Made by a program: the position numbers and the translations under genes. Below are positions 1 through 9,403 of a stretch of 64,000 bases of DNA, one piece after another; position 1 is the stretch's first letter, and each line of letters starts with the position of its first letter. The notes beneath the pieces are model-generated. The model was not told the DNA's origin and made no database searches. It worked only from the letters and a program-made list of their open reading frames with translations. Source of the stretch: Chryseotalea sanaruensis (GTDB lineage Bacteria; Bacteroidota; Bacteroidia; Cytophagales; Cyclobacteriaceae); contig NZ_BHXQ01000005.1 of NCBI RefSeq assembly GCF_003990915.1, forward strand, positions 372,001 through 436,000, in the 5' to 3' direction.

Positions 1-2
1 CC

Positions 3-524
3 GAAAACGGTGATGTGTACATCACTGAGTCCATCACCAATAAAATTTTCATGCTTAAGTACGGGGTTCAGGAAATTGAAGAGTTCTTGAAGCCTGATGG
101 ATTTACGTTTCTAAATGGGATAACGCTATCTCAAGATAACAAAACGCTTTTCGTGTCAGGCACAGAGGGCTTACTTAAAATTGATGTAGCCACAAAACAC
201 TATAGCATACTGCAAAGTGAATTCACCACGCAGCCTCAAGCGATTGATGGCTTAGCCTTCTTTAATAATAGCCTGATTGCTCACCAGGGTTCTCTGATCA
301 GACGATTTTACCTGAATCATGCGTTGGATTCAATTATAGATCAAAAGCTTATTGATGAACATAATTTGAACAGTTCTACCACAGGAGAAATCGGAGAAAA
401 CGGATGGTACTATTATATCGCTAACTCGCAAATCAGATCAGGTGTCGATTACACCCGTAAAAGAGTACGCTCTCTCGACAGTTTGCAAGAGGTGCTGATC
501 AAGCGCAGGAAACTACAGCCTTAG
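3..524 (+). CDS. Beta-propeller (SMP-30/strictosidine-synthase-like) protein, 5'-truncated by the window edge
   Basis: The reading frame is open from the first bases of the window, so the gene begins outside it and only the last 173 codons are visible. The fragment starts with ENGDVYITES and NKIF, followed by an NGITLSQDNKTLFVS blade. This pattern is typical of six-bladed SMP-30/gluconolactonase and strictosidine-synthase-like propellers. A GTG at 15 could be read as a start but would cut a blade in half, so a truncated gene is more likely. The substrate cannot be told. No membrane segment is visible in this part. Confidence 0.7.
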   Translation, partial: ENGDVYITESITNKIFMLKYGVQEIEEFLKPDGFTFLNGITLSQDNKTLFVSGTEGLLKIDVATKHYSILQSEFTTQPQAIDGLAFFNNSLIAHQGSLIRRFYLNHALDSIIDQKLIDEHNLNSSTTGEIGENGWYYYIANSQIRSGVDYTRKRVRSLDSLQEVLIKRRKLQP

Positions 525-660
525 CAATATCACCTTACCGAATAGCCTTGTATAAGCAACGTCTATGAAAGAAAACTGATTATGGAGAGAAAATCGTGCT
601 CTGTTTTATGCTCCGCGTAACAAGGGATGGACAAACTTAACAAACCTTTCCAGGCAGCCA

Positions 661-721
661 CCTTAACACGCTAACACTTTAGCACTCTAACACTTTCACA
701 CCTTAACACTTTAACACTTTT
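661..721. repeat. Short degenerate tandem repeat (CTAACACTTT-like)
   Basis: About six imperfect copies of a 9-10 base unit (CTTAACACG, CTAACACTTT, CTAACACTTT, CTTAACACTTT) lie in the gap after the propeller gene. No stem or coding frame accompanies them. This looks like low-complexity intergenic sequence. Confidence 0.6.
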
Positions 722-775
722 ATCCCGAGGCTCAAAAATAGTGGCTCGCAACTAAACCAACTTATTCAATAGACT

Positions 776-973
776 CTACTTAAACATATTAGCACTCGCA
801 GCCATCTTTTTATACTCTGGCAGTATTTTTTCGTAAAGAGCTTCATCTACTTTCTTCAGCGAATTCATGAGTCCACCAATGCCGGAATCTTTCAAAGAGA
901 CACGCTGTGCTTTTATTTCTTCCATTTTACCCCTAATGGTGGCTTCCAGTTTTCTAAGTTCTCTTTCGGTCAT
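776..973 (-). CDS. Small hypothetical protein (65 aa)
   Basis: The frame is longer upstream, but the ATG at 973 gives a 65-residue product beginning MTERELRKLEATIRGKMEEI. This is a charged, probably helical protein, whereas the codons before it read like intergenic sequence. There is no signal peptide or membrane segment. I do not recognise a family. It stands alone between the propeller gene and the Crp-type regulator. Its amphipathic K/E-rich composition supports a real short cytoplasmic protein, but only moderately. Confidence 0.45.
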   Translation of the reverse strand: MTERELRKLEATIRGKMEEIKAQRVSLKDSGIGGLMNSLKKVDEALYEKILPEYKKMAASANMFK

Positions 974-1192
974 GGATTTGTATTTATGTGTTGGCGAACA
1001 AGGCTCAACGTCAGTGCGAAAGTAAACATAATTTTGTATTGACAGGATGCTTATGGTTTGTCCATTACACAAGCCATAAATTAGCAGTAGGCTACTTTAA
1101 GGTACTGATATGAGCAGGTTAATCAATCAAAATACCAATAACATCTGTGCTGAAGTCATTTCTTTTTTAATTTTAGTGTGTAAACGAATAAT

Positions 1193-1768
1193 ATGTTTAG
1201 CGGCCTGCATCAACTTGTAAGTCAATTTGTAGATTTTAATTCAAGTGAGCGAGTGCTTTTTGAAAATGCCTTTACCTTCAGGCAGATTCCAAAAAAGTTT
1301 AAGCTTGTGAGCAAAGGAGAAATATCCTCAGAACTTTACTTTATAAATAAGGGCCTTATCCGGCTGTACTACACCAAAGGTGCTGAAGAAATTACCGGCT
1401 TTATTTTTAGTGAAAACTTATTCGCCAGCAGCTACGATAGCTTCCTACGCAGAGCACCGGGCATTCAGACGCTCGAAAGTCTTGAGGAATGTGATTTGCT
1501 GGTGATTACCTATGATAAACTGGAGGAACTCTATCAAACACTGCCAAAAGTGAATGTACTTATCCGCAAAATAGCAGAGCAACGATTCATCAACACTCAG
1601 CAAGTACTGTCATCTTTTCTTTTAGAAAGTCCGGAAGAAAGGTACAAGCGCTTTGAGCAGCAACATAAGGATTTGCTTCAGCGTGTACCCCAAAACATTA
1701 TAGCCTCTTACCTGGGCATTACTCCGGTTTCTCTGAGCAGGATACGCAAACGCATGCATGGTACATAA
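1193..1768 (+). CDS. Crp/Fnr-family transcriptional regulator
   Basis: The 191-residue protein has an N-terminal cyclic-nucleotide-binding-like beta barrel (about residues 20-120, with SKGEISSELYFINKGLIRLY at its core). A C-terminal winged helix follows (about 145-190), whose recognition region reads SYLGITPVSLSRIRKRM. This is the standard Bacteroidota Crp/Fnr layout, which usually lacks the cAMP-binding Arg/Ser set, so the ligand is unknown. The SRPBCC gene starts 61 bases downstream on the same strand and is the obvious candidate target or partner. Confidence 0.85.
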   Translation: MFSGLHQLVSQFVDFNSSERVLFENAFTFRQIPKKFKLVSKGEISSELYFINKGLIRLYYTKGAEEITGFIFSENLFASSYDSFLRRAPGIQTLESLEECDLLVITYDKLEELYQTLPKVNVLIRKIAEQRFINTQQVLSSFLLESPEERYKRFEQQHKDLLQRVPQNIIASYLGITPVSLSRIRKRMHGT

Positions 1769-1829
1769 CGCGTCCGTTTTATTATCTTTTGTTAAGCATC
1801 ATTTTTTGTCATGCCTCGTTTGCTAGGGT

Positions 1830-2276
1830 ATGAAAACGAAAAACACGATATCAACTGAAATTATTATCAACGCTCCGGCCGAAAAGGTTTGGGCAGTGCT
1901 GACCGACCTGGCTGACTATGCAAGATGGAATCCGTTCATGATTAAATCAGCAGGAGAGATTAAGCCCGGGGCACGACTTAAAAATGTAATGCGCACCAGC
2001 AGTGGTACTATGTCCTTTGCACCAGTGGTTCAGCGCGTAGAAGCTCCGTTCTATTTCGATTGGATTGGTAATCTCTTCTTCCGTGGATTGTTTGATGGTC
2101 ATCACTATTTCAAGATTCAAAAAATAGCTGACAATCAGGTGAAGCTCATTCATGGCGAAAACTTTTCAGGTATACTCTCTTCATTCATTTTTAAAAAAAT
2201 CGGTAATGACACCCGACTGAATTTTGTGAAAATGAATCAGGCCATCAAAAGCGAAGCAGAGAAAACGGATCATTAA
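1830..2276 (+). CDS. SRPBCC-family (START/Bet v1-like) protein
   Basis: This is a 148-residue protein with the SRPBCC opening ISTEIIINAPAEKVWAVLTD and the following YARWNPF motif, typical of polyketide-cyclase/AHSA1-like hydrophobic-ligand-binding folds. The C-terminal helix (about 115-140) is less well conserved, and the last part is lysine/glutamate-rich. It follows the Crp-type regulator in the same direction, as is common for this pair in Bacteroidota. The ligand or reaction cannot be inferred. Confidence 0.8.
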   Translation: MKTKNTISTEIIINAPAEKVWAVLTDLADYARWNPFMIKSAGEIKPGARLKNVMRTSSGTMSFAPVVQRVEAPFYFDWIGNLFFRGLFDGHHYFKIQKIADNQVKLIHGENFSGILSSFIFKKIGNDTRLNFVKMNQAIKSEAEKTDH

Positions 2277-2385
2277 TAGCAACCCTGGCTATAAGCTTGG
2301 TGATGAACTTACCATTAAGACTACTACATTTGTGGGCTGTGTGATAAAATGGACTATCACATTGCATATTCCGGTTAAACAAAAC

Positions 2386-3273
2386 ATGTTCAAAAGAATC
2401 TATCTTGAAATATCCAACGTTTGCAATGTGCAGTGTTCTTTTTGTCCGGTAGTAGATAAGGACAAGAAGTTAATGGACGTGTTTGAATTTGAGGCAGTCC
2501 TGAAGGAGGTAGCGCCACTGGCTGAAATTGTCTGTTTGCATTTACTGGGCGAGCCACTTGCCCACCCCAGGTTTTCAGAAATACTAGATGTTTGCGAGCG
2601 ATACAATACACAAATCGACCTGACCACTAACGGTATACTCATCAAACGACACCATGAGCGCATCCTGAATGCACCTTGCATAAGACAAGTTAATTTCTCG
2701 CTCCAAGCTTTTAAAGATAATTTTCCAGAGAGGGATCTCGACCCTTATCTCTTGCCCATATTTGAATTTACCACAGCAGCCCACGCCCTGCGCCCCGAAC
2801 TCTTCATCAATTTCAGGTTGTGGAATCAGGAAAGTAACGACTCAGATAATGAAGATGTCTTTTTAAAAATAGAAGAGTACTTCAATTTAGAGATCAATCG
2901 AAATGTGGAGACCGGTGCGATCAAATCAAAAAGAATCTGGAACAAACTTTACCTGCATTTTGATTCCCGTTTTGAATGGCCTTCTTTTTCATTGCCACAT
3001 CAGGGTACACGCGGTCGCTGCCATGGTGCAGTCAATCATATTGGCATTCATGCCGATGGTACTGTTGTGCCGTGTTGTTTGGATAAAAGTGGTGTTATCA
3101 AGTTAGGGAATGTTAAAGAGCAATCGCTGCAAGAGATACTAGCCAGTGAAAGATTTGTGAAGATGAGGAATGGCTTTTTAAATGGTGTGCTGGTGGAAGA
3201 ATTTTGTCAGCATTGCTCATTTATTACACGGTTTGATAAGTCAGGAAAGAATGAGGCTAACCTTGTAAGGTAG
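2386..3273 (+). CDS. Radical SAM protein with SPASM-like C-terminus
   Basis: The start at 2386 places the radical-SAM motif CNVQCSFC (CX3CX2C) near residue 15, as is normal for the family. An upstream in-frame ATG at 2332 adds an unconvincing leader. A TIM-barrel core follows, with LHLLGEPLAHP and LTTNGIL. The C-terminal cysteine cluster (GRCHG, VVPCCLDK, FCQHCSF) matches a SPASM-type auxiliary iron-sulfur domain. The family includes maturases of peptides and tungsten or quinone cofactors. No precursor peptide is evident nearby, so the substrate is unknown. It is the last gene before the integrated element. Confidence 0.85.
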   Translation: MFKRIYLEISNVCNVQCSFCPVVDKDKKLMDVFEFEAVLKEVAPLAEIVCLHLLGEPLAHPRFSEILDVCERYNTQIDLTTNGILIKRHHERILNAPCIRQVNFSLQAFKDNFPERDLDPYLLPIFEFTTAAHALRPELFINFRLWNQESNDSDNEDVFLKIEEYFNLEINRNVETGAIKSKRIWNKLYLHFDSRFEWPSFSLPHQGTRGRCHGAVNHIGIHADGTVVPCCLDKSGVIKLGNVKEQSLQEILASERFVKMRNGFLNGVLVEEFCQHCSFITRFDKSGKNEANLVR

Positions 3274-3386
3274 AATCGCTGGCGTTGACTTTTTAAAGTG
3301 AATTGAGATTTCTGGTTTGAATCAGCGTTTTTGGATTTCGTTCTCATCCCTGCTAAATTCCACTTACATATAAAAGTGTATAAATA

Positions 3387-3417
3387 AAAAAACCTGAGTA
3401 TTGCTACTCAGGTTTTT
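3387..3417 (-). terminator. Terminator of the pre-insertion tRNA-Lys gene
   Basis: A ten-base stem (AACCTGAGTA paired with TACTCAGGTT, loop TTGC) is followed on the minus strand by a run of T. It directly abuts the duplicated tRNA-Lys 3' end at 3418-3430. This is where the terminator of an uninterrupted tRNA gene would lie. Confidence 0.75.
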
Positions 3418-3430
3418 GTGATCCCGCTGG
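3418..3430 (-). repeat. Attachment site: duplicated tRNA-Lys 3' end (distal att)
   Basis: The 13 bases GTGATCCCGCTGG are identical to 37048-37060, which is the 3' end of the intact tRNA-Lys gene plus one flanking base. Outside this core the two copies diverge on both sides. The copy is not part of a complete tRNA here. This is the expected product of site-specific integration into a tRNA 3' end. Confidence 0.8.
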
Positions 3431-3495
3431 AGTTAAAATCTTTTGCCTGGGATTGCTTCTGGTTTCCTCAACCCTGAGCTAAACCTTGAATTTTG

Positions 3496-3598
3496 TTGCC
3501 ACTTCTTCCTAAGGTTTCCTCCCTACATTGCCTCCAATTTGCCTTATTTTTTGATGCTATTTCCTCTTTTGCCACTAAATTGCCACTGGATTTGCCAC
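3496..3598 (+). repeat. Putative integrase arm-type sites, left end
   Basis: TTGCCAC occurs at 3496, 3569, 3580 and 3592. The last three are spaced 11 and 12 bases, about one helical turn. The pattern TTTTGCCACYARATTGCCAC around 3568 is shared with the right end of the element at 36951, in the same orientation. This suits binding of the integrase N-terminal domain. Confidence 0.6.
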
Positions 3599-3602
3599 CA
3601 TT

Positions 3603-4047
3603 CTTAATGAATTCATGACTTAGGAAAAGATTAGATATGTTTAATCGATATACTTGGCTTTTGGGAAATGATTTCCAATAAGTATCTAAATGATCCATCC
3701 AAGATTTACTCAATTCTAAGCACAATTGATGGATTTGTGATAGGGCGTTTTAATGCTAATATAACCTTGTCTGGCCAGAGAAAATCCATACAGTTTTTCG
3801 TAGGCCGGCTACAGCTCTACACTTGAATGAATTTCCCGTGTGGAACAGACAGTTACTTTAAAAACGACTGAATTTAGGTAGTGTGAGTACCTATATTCTG
3901 GAAATTTTAATGAGTCGGATTGGCTACTTTTAAATCTATGATACGGGAGCAAGTGCGAATTTGTGCTGGAGATTGTAAACAATTTAACAAGGCAAAATAG
4001 CCTGAAATCTACTTTTACATTTATCACCCTAATTAATTGTATGGTTA
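3603..4047. other. Left-end non-coding stretch of the element
   Basis: Two short frames on the minus strand (3468-3725 and 3809-4027) have no recognisable family and overlap the putative arm sites. I do not consider them genes. Apart from those sites I see nothing definite here until RhuM. Confidence 0.4.
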
Positions 4048-5082
4048 TTACTCTTTTTTCTTTGTGGGTTTACCCGTCAATTTTTTCACCTCTTTATCGA
4101 AATCACTTTCGAAATTGCGGTCTTGTATCACTCTGAATTTATTGTATTCTTTCTCCGCCAATTTCACGGCCACCTCATGGCTCACCTTTCCTGCATCTTT
4201 TAAAATCTGATATTCGTTGAATTGAAGGAACGCATCCAACCGTGTAACCCAATCGGCCATCTTCATGGGTATTTGTCGCGAAGCCTGTAGTTCGGCAAAA
4301 TCAAGATACATGGTAACAACTCTTTCTAGTTCTTTAATCTCTTTTTCGATCAGGTAATTTTTAGCAATGCCTATGTCGCCTTTTAACACTTTGCCTGAGG
4401 GTGCATTTTTCCAGGTTTGCAAACCCATGTTGGGTTTATTGGCACTGGCTCTCTCTGCAATAATCTGTGCAGCAGTTTTGCCAGATATGGCAAAATGTAG
4501 CTTGTTCTGAACGGTTTTAAAGAACGTTTGGGTAATCTCAGCATCCTTGCTATAGTCGATACTACACTGTTCGTAGATGTCGGTTATTTTGAGGTAAAAA
4601 CGCCTCTCGCTGGCTCGTATCTCTCGGATACGTTCAAGGAGTTCATCAAAGTAATCTTTGCCAAAACGCTTGCCCTGTTTAAGCCTTTCATCGTCCAGCA
4701 CAAAGCCTTTGATTATAAACTCCCGAAGGGTTTTAGTTGCCCAAATACGGAACTGGGTGGCTTCAAAGCTATTTACTCGATAGCCCACGGCTATGATGGC
4801 ATCAAGATTATAAAAATCTAAATTGCGGCTTACGTCTCTGTTTCCCTCTTTTTGAACTACTCGAATTTTTCGAGCAGTTGCCGTTTCCTCTAGTTCGCCT
4901 GTTTTATAGATCTCTTTTAGGTGATAGGTAATGGTATGGCTTTCCACACCAAACAATTCCGCCATCCGCTTTTGGGTAAGCCAAAAGGTTTCATCATTAA
5001 ATACCACTTCTATTTTTACATCACCGGTGGGGGTGTTGTAAAAAATGATGTCGCTATGTTGTGGATTGTCTTTCTCTTCCAT
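4048..5082 (-). CDS. rhuM: RhuM-family (virulence protein RhuM) DNA-binding-like protein
   Basis: The 344-residue protein has the RhuM hallmarks. An N-terminal winged-helix-like part (residues about 20-100) includes FWLTQKRMAELFGVESHTI and YNLDAIIAVGYRVNS. A KTLREFIIKGFVLDDERLK hinge and a helical C-terminal domain follow. RhuM proteins were named from Salmonella pathogenicity island 3, and their biochemical role is still unclear. They commonly sit in restriction or mobile-element contexts. It starts 20 bases after the restriction-modification gene upstream on the same strand, so the two are probably co-transcribed. The length is normal and the gene appears intact. Confidence 0.85.
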   Translation of the reverse strand: MEEKDNPQHSDIIFYNTPTGDVKIEVVFNDETFWLTQKRMAELFGVESHTITYHLKEIYKTGELEETATARKIRVVQKEGNRDVSRNLDFYNLDAIIAVGYRVNSFEATQFRIWATKTLREFIIKGFVLDDERLKQGKRFGKDYFDELLERIREIRASERRFYLKITDIYEQCSIDYSKDAEITQTFFKTVQNKLHFAISGKTAAQIIAERASANKPNMGLQTWKNAPSGKVLKGDIGIAKNYLIEKEIKELERVVTMYLDFAELQASRQIPMKMADWVTRLDAFLQFNEYQILKDAGKVSHEVAVKLAEKEYNKFRVIQDRNFESDFDKEVKKLTGKPTKKKE

Positions 5083-5102
5083 ATTAAATTCTTCAATCCC
5101 AA

Positions 5103-8100
5103 TTATTTTCCTTCAATAATCTTCACCTCGTCTGGTGTAAGGTTGTATAGATTGTAAATGATTTGATCTATCTCATCTTCCAAAACACTAATATCTGCTG
5201 TCTGATCTTTCTTTTTAAGTGCTAATATTTTCTCAACTCTTTGAGCGATTTCCTTAGCTTGTTGAGGTTTCACTTTCGGGACCGGAAGAGTTTCCATATA
5301 GATAGTTCTTAATTCCAAGCGGCCTCCCTTTTCAGGGTCACCAAGCACAGAACAAATCTTTTTTAAATAGTACCAAGCGAGCTTTGAATTTAAATACCCT
5401 AGAAGAAAAAAGTCCTTAGTTGGAATAAAGAATGTTTTATCATTGAAATACATTTCGTCAGCAGAAAATGCAAATCTTGCCTCCTTAGCAATAATCGGGT
5501 ATACAATCTTGGCAGACAAAAAGCTTTCATAATAATCACAAGCCCTAAGCTCCCACCAGTACTTCCCTTTATCAGAGCGAGCTTCCAGTCTTGATTTAAA
5601 CCTATCTAAATGATTCTTAATTGCTGGATAGGATTTAATATCAACCCCTATTTTGGTCAGGATTAAGTATCTTTTCGAATAGTCTATATTATACCTTCTA
5701 ATGTCATCACCAACAGCAAGGGGTACAATTACTTTTTCTGAGTTTTTATCCTCAGTAATCAATTTAGATTTAGTTTCCTCATCTATGAAGAAGGCATCGT
5801 TATAACCTGTCTTCAGCCCATATACAATTTTAGTTTCAGTCAAATAATCAGATAAACTTATTCCCTCTGTTTTCAATTTTTCGATCAAGGCTACATTACT
5901 TTCCTCGGCAAGTATCCAGTCTTTTTGTAATGATTTCTTTTTAAGCTTTGACCCAATAGATTCTATAATGTCATTTAGATTAACAAAATCTAAGCTCTTT
6001 ACCTGTGCGAAAGTAAGACCTGGCTTGTCACCATTTTTAGTAACATTTAAAATAACCGGAAATGTAGAAGCTTCATCAAACACTGGTAATTCGCCAAAAT
6101 CAATTATCTCATCCATTTGATGTTTCGTTAGCAATGACCTTAAATTATGGCCATAATCAGCCTTCATGAATTTATTAGAAACAATCATGCTCAGGCTAGA
6201 CTGATTTCTGAGAAGCTTCAAGCCTAGTTCAAAGAAATAAATTAAAAGATCCGCTGTACCTGTGAATACTTCATAATTATTTTTTAGGTAAGGTTTAATT
6301 TCTTTTATAGACTCTTGCCTAATATAGGGAGGGTTTCCGATCACTACATCAAAACCAATATACTCACCCTTATCATCTAGTACCTCCGGAAATTCAAATC
6401 GCCACTCAAAAGCATTTTGGTAAATCTTACTGTTTTTTGCTTCTTCTAGTTCAGTAGCGAGCTTATCATGTTCATCAACTAATTTCTGCCTTTTCTTTTT
6501 TTGCTCTTCACTTAGCTTACCGTCAAATAACTGAGTGCCCTGGTATTTGAGGTAAAGTTCCTCGCTTAATTTTTGAAGCCGTAGTACACGTGGATCGGTG
6601 TATTTTGCAATCTCTGTTCGAAACTGTGATTTAATCTGATCGATTATTTTTAATAAACCGTGTTTAGTTTCTTTATCATTAGCATTCTTATAATCGTTTA
6701 CAAATCCGCGATACTGATTGATGTTGTATTTAATGCTGCGCAAGGCTTTTCCTAAATCTGCCTTTATATCAAACCGGCTTACAAGGGAGTTTCCGGCTTT
6801 AATGTTAATATCAATGTTAGGCAGGGTTTGTAATTCAAGTGAATCACCCTTTTTAGTTTTTCCATCCGTTAGGTAATAGGCATGTTTCAATAATTCAATC
6901 CACAAGCGTAATCGGCAAATCATTACGCTCTTTGGGTTAATATCTACTCCAAACAAACAACCTTCAATAAGCTTTTGCTTTTCGTGGAAGAGTGCCTGTT
7001 GTACCTTTTGCAGTGCAATGGGTGGTGTACCATCTTTATCAAGCAAATAATTGAATGGTTCATTAGTGCTACGGTGGGTAACAATGAGGGTATCGTTTTC
7101 AATCTTTACCAGGTATTCCAGCGGCTGCCCTTCGGCATCAATTAAAATTCCCAATTCACTTTTTATAGCGAGTAGTTCGTTGAGCGCAGAAACCAGAAAG
7201 TGACCGGAACCCACTGCCGGATCGCAAACCTTTATGCTATTAACTGTTTGATTAAATTTCTTAAGGTCTTCTTTTTTGTAAAACTTGTGAACGTACGATT
7301 TGACATCATCAAACGATTCTATACTTGGTTCGTGAACTTTAAATTTTTCTGCGACAGACCTTCGCAAACTTTCGCGACACATGTATTCCGTAATGAAGCC
7401 TGGCGTGAAAAAAGAGCCGTCTTTATAGCCATTGATTTTCTCGAAAATCAAACCCAATACAGATGCGTTAATCACATCCTTTTTGGTTTTCACTACTATG
7501 TTTTCTGTGTCTTCGCTGGCAAAGTCGTAGGCATTCAAAAATTCGAATAGATAGTGTAGGGTGTTTTTCTTACCCTTGAAGCGTTTATCTGAATTGTCTT
7601 TCAGTACCGTGCTTGAATAAACAGTTAAATCTAAGCGGTCTTTTAAATCCGCAATTCGCAGGGATGAGTTTTCCAGAGTGCTTGCCTCGAATAATGAGCT
7701 ATTGAGGTAGGGGATGTTACCAAATTTCTTTACAACAGAAGCAGAGCGCTTTGACTGGGGCACGGCCAGTACTTCAAAAAAGAGTTCGTCCAGCTCATCA
7801 AAGTCTGCAATCTTGCCCGTATTTAAAAAGGCATAAGATGGGTCATTGCGGTGAAAGGTTATAAGTTGACCTTCGAGTAGTTTTAAAAACAAGATTCTGT
7901 TAAGCCAAGTAATGCAAAGCTCCAGTGCTACACTAAATAACTGGTCTTCTCCTTTTTCACCATATTGATGGAGGTTGTCAATATTCTGTAGCTTACTTCG
8001 GGTCTGCAAAATATTAATCGTATTTTCTAGCAGAGAGCCTTCGTCTACATCTTTCTTTTTTCGGTCAATCCGTTTCTTTCCGCCATCTTTTATCTCCTCT

Positions 8101-8879
8101 AACCCAATAATGTGCAGCAACTCAATATAAAATTCTTTGTTTAGTTGGTTACTGTCGTTGCGGGCTATTTCTTTTAATAGATGTCTTGGTGAAAAAACCT
8201 TGAAGTAGAGGGCGAGTTTATTATCGGCTTCCTTTGTATTTTTCTTAATTAGTTTTTCAGCATCTCGTAAGTCAAAATAGGTGTATGCTAACTGAGGCTC
8301 TAATTCAGCCACTAAAGGCTTGGCTATTTGCTTATAAAAAAGATCGCGATCACTGCTTACTTTAGCCTTCGCTCTCCACTCGGAATAATCCTTTATTAAC
8401 GTTTTATTTTTGAAAAATAGTTTTTCAAAAATGGTAGCATCAAAAACGAACCACTCGTGCATATTGGTTGCCACGAGGTATTTAATGTTGATGTTGTTAT
8501 GTTGAATCCGTTCTTCAAGGAAGTATAGCACCAATTGGTACATGGCCTTGGCATTAAGGTTGCCTGCTCGCACCATGTCGGGGTCAGTCTTTGCAGACGC
8601 CCTTTTGGTTTCAATAATGACTACAGGTTGGTCGCCCTCATAGATCGCAAAATCAATCCTCCCTTTTGTATTAATCTCATTTTTATCCTTAAAGAAGGTA
8701 TCTCTTAAAAAGTCTCTTACAGGGTATTTCGCATTTTCCTCATGTTCAGCGGGATTGATTTTGGAGAGGTACTCAACCAGGTTTTTCTTAAAAAGATCAA
8801 ATTCGGTTTCTCCAATCTTTTCGATCTGGTAGGAGACCGAGAGTGACTCCTGTATGGTTTGCTGCTGGATTAACTTCAT
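5103..8879 (-). CDS. Type IIG/IIL restriction enzyme-methyltransferase fusion (Eco57I/MmeI-like)
   Basis: One 1,258-residue polypeptide carries all the required functions. An N-terminal PD-(D/E)xK nuclease motif lies at about residues 73-95 (GRIDFAIYEG then VVIIETKRA). It is followed by a helical linker. The gamma-type N6-adenine methyltransferase has motif I DPAVGSGHF near 555, GVDINPKS, and motif IV NPPY near 846. A TaqI-like target-recognition domain follows (about 1000-1200, with YGLKTGYNDAFFID). A single protein would therefore cut and methylate host DNA at its target. The target sequence cannot be predicted. It leads a two-gene operon with RhuM and is divergent from the 9021 gene. No nonsense mutation or frameshift is visible. 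Confidence 0.85.
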   Translation of the reverse strand: MKLIQQQTIQESLSVSYQIEKIGETEFDLFKKNLVEYLSKINPAEHEENAKYPVRDFLRDTFFKDKNEINTKGRIDFAIYEGDQPVVIIETKRASAKTDPDMVRAGNLNAKAMYQLVLYFLEERIQHNNINIKYLVATNMHEWFVFDATIFEKLFFKNKTLIKDYSEWRAKAKVSSDRDLFYKQIAKPLVAELEPQLAYTYFDLRDAEKLIKKNTKEADNKLALYFKVFSPRHLLKEIARNDSNQLNKEFYIELLHIIGLEEIKDGGKKRIDRKKKDVDEGSLLENTINILQTRSKLQNIDNLHQYGEKGEDQLFSVALELCITWLNRILFLKLLEGQLITFHRNDPSYAFLNTGKIADFDELDELFFEVLAVPQSKRSASVVKKFGNIPYLNSSLFEASTLENSSLRIADLKDRLDLTVYSSTVLKDNSDKRFKGKKNTLHYLFEFLNAYDFASEDTENIVVKTKKDVINASVLGLIFEKINGYKDGSFFTPGFITEYMCRESLRRSVAEKFKVHEPSIESFDDVKSYVHKFYKKEDLKKFNQTVNSIKVCDPAVGSGHFLVSALNELLAIKSELGILIDAEGQPLEYLVKIENDTLIVTHRSTNEPFNYLLDKDGTPPIALQKVQQALFHEKQKLIEGCLFGVDINPKSVMICRLRLWIELLKHAYYLTDGKTKKGDSLELQTLPNIDINIKAGNSLVSRFDIKADLGKALRSIKYNINQYRGFVNDYKNANDKETKHGLLKIIDQIKSQFRTEIAKYTDPRVLRLQKLSEELYLKYQGTQLFDGKLSEEQKKKRQKLVDEHDKLATELEEAKNSKIYQNAFEWRFEFPEVLDDKGEYIGFDVVIGNPPYIRQESIKEIKPYLKNNYEVFTGTADLLIYFFELGLKLLRNQSSLSMIVSNKFMKADYGHNLRSLLTKHQMDEIIDFGELPVFDEASTFPVILNVTKNGDKPGLTFAQVKSLDFVNLNDIIESIGSKLKKKSLQKDWILAEESNVALIEKLKTEGISLSDYLTETKIVYGLKTGYNDAFFIDEETKSKLITEDKNSEKVIVPLAVGDDIRRYNIDYSKRYLILTKIGVDIKSYPAIKNHLDRFKSRLEARSDKGKYWWELRACDYYESFLSAKIVYPIIAKEARFAFSADEMYFNDKTFFIPTKDFFLLGYLNSKLAWYYLKKICSVLGDPEKGGRLELRTIYMETLPVPKVKPQQAKEIAQRVEKILALKKKDQTADISVLEDEIDQIIYNLYNLTPDEVKIIEGK

Positions 8880-9020
8880 TACGTGCTAAATGAAGCAAAA
8901 TATGAAAATTTGACGGTTTTTAAGTGCTTTTTAACCCTCATTGTGTCTACCACCATTCTAATATTGTTGTGTAGAATATTCAATTCAGAAAACATTACCT
9001 TATAAAAATAATTCAAGCCA

Positions 9021-9380
9021 ATGAAACTAGAACATCGGAAACAAAAAGTAGCACCTTTACCCCAGTTTTTACTCCGACAAGCACGATTTGGCTTATTTGC
9101 TTTCTTACTCATTTCAATATCGGTAGGTATTGGCACCTTAGGCTATCACCATTTTGCTAACCTGGTGTGGCTCGATGGTTTTCATATGGCTTGTATGATT
9201 TTAACCGGAATGGGGCCTGTGGTGGAAATGACAACTGAACAGGCAAAACTCTTTTCATCGTTTTATGCCTTATATAGCGGGGTGGCGTTTTTAAGCATTA
9301 CAGCAGTATTTTTTGCACCTATTGTTCACAGGCTTTTGCATATTTTACATGTAGAGGCAACCACAGAAAAAGAGAACTAA
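9021..9380 (+). CDS. Two-helix K-channel-like membrane protein with altered filter
   Basis: The 119-residue protein has two hydrophobic segments (about 25-48 and 83-108). Between them lies a pore-loop-like stretch, WLDGFHMACMILTGMGPV. The layout is that of Ion_trans_2-type two-helix potassium channels. However, the selectivity signature T-V-G-Y/F-G is replaced by T-G-M-G-P, so K+ selectivity is doubtful. The gene is divergent from the restriction enzyme and 60 bases upstream of the sulfatase. Channel ancestry is inferred from topology and spacing, and it should be treated as a hypothetical membrane protein. Confidence 0.55.
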   Translation: MKLEHRKQKVAPLPQFLLRQARFGLFAFLLISISVGIGTLGYHHFANLVWLDGFHMACMILTGMGPVVEMTTEQAKLFSSFYALYSGVAFLSITAVFFAPIVHRLLHILHVEATTEKEN

Positions 9381-9403
9381 CGGACTTACCATTCCATTGG
9401 CTA

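Noticed and set aside
661-721. Possible CRISPR-like array from the repeated CTAACACTTT units
   Set aside because: The units are only about ten bases and degenerate, with no spacers and no cas genes anywhere in the window.
3468-3725. 85-codon frame on the minus strand at the left end of the element
   Set aside because: It overlaps the duplicated TTGCCAC sites, has no recognisable domain and no clear ribosome binding site. More likely non-coding att-region sequence.
3809-4027. 72-codon frame on the minus strand before RhuM
   Set aside because: Composition unlike the neighbouring proteins, no motif, and no conserved start. Treated as chance.
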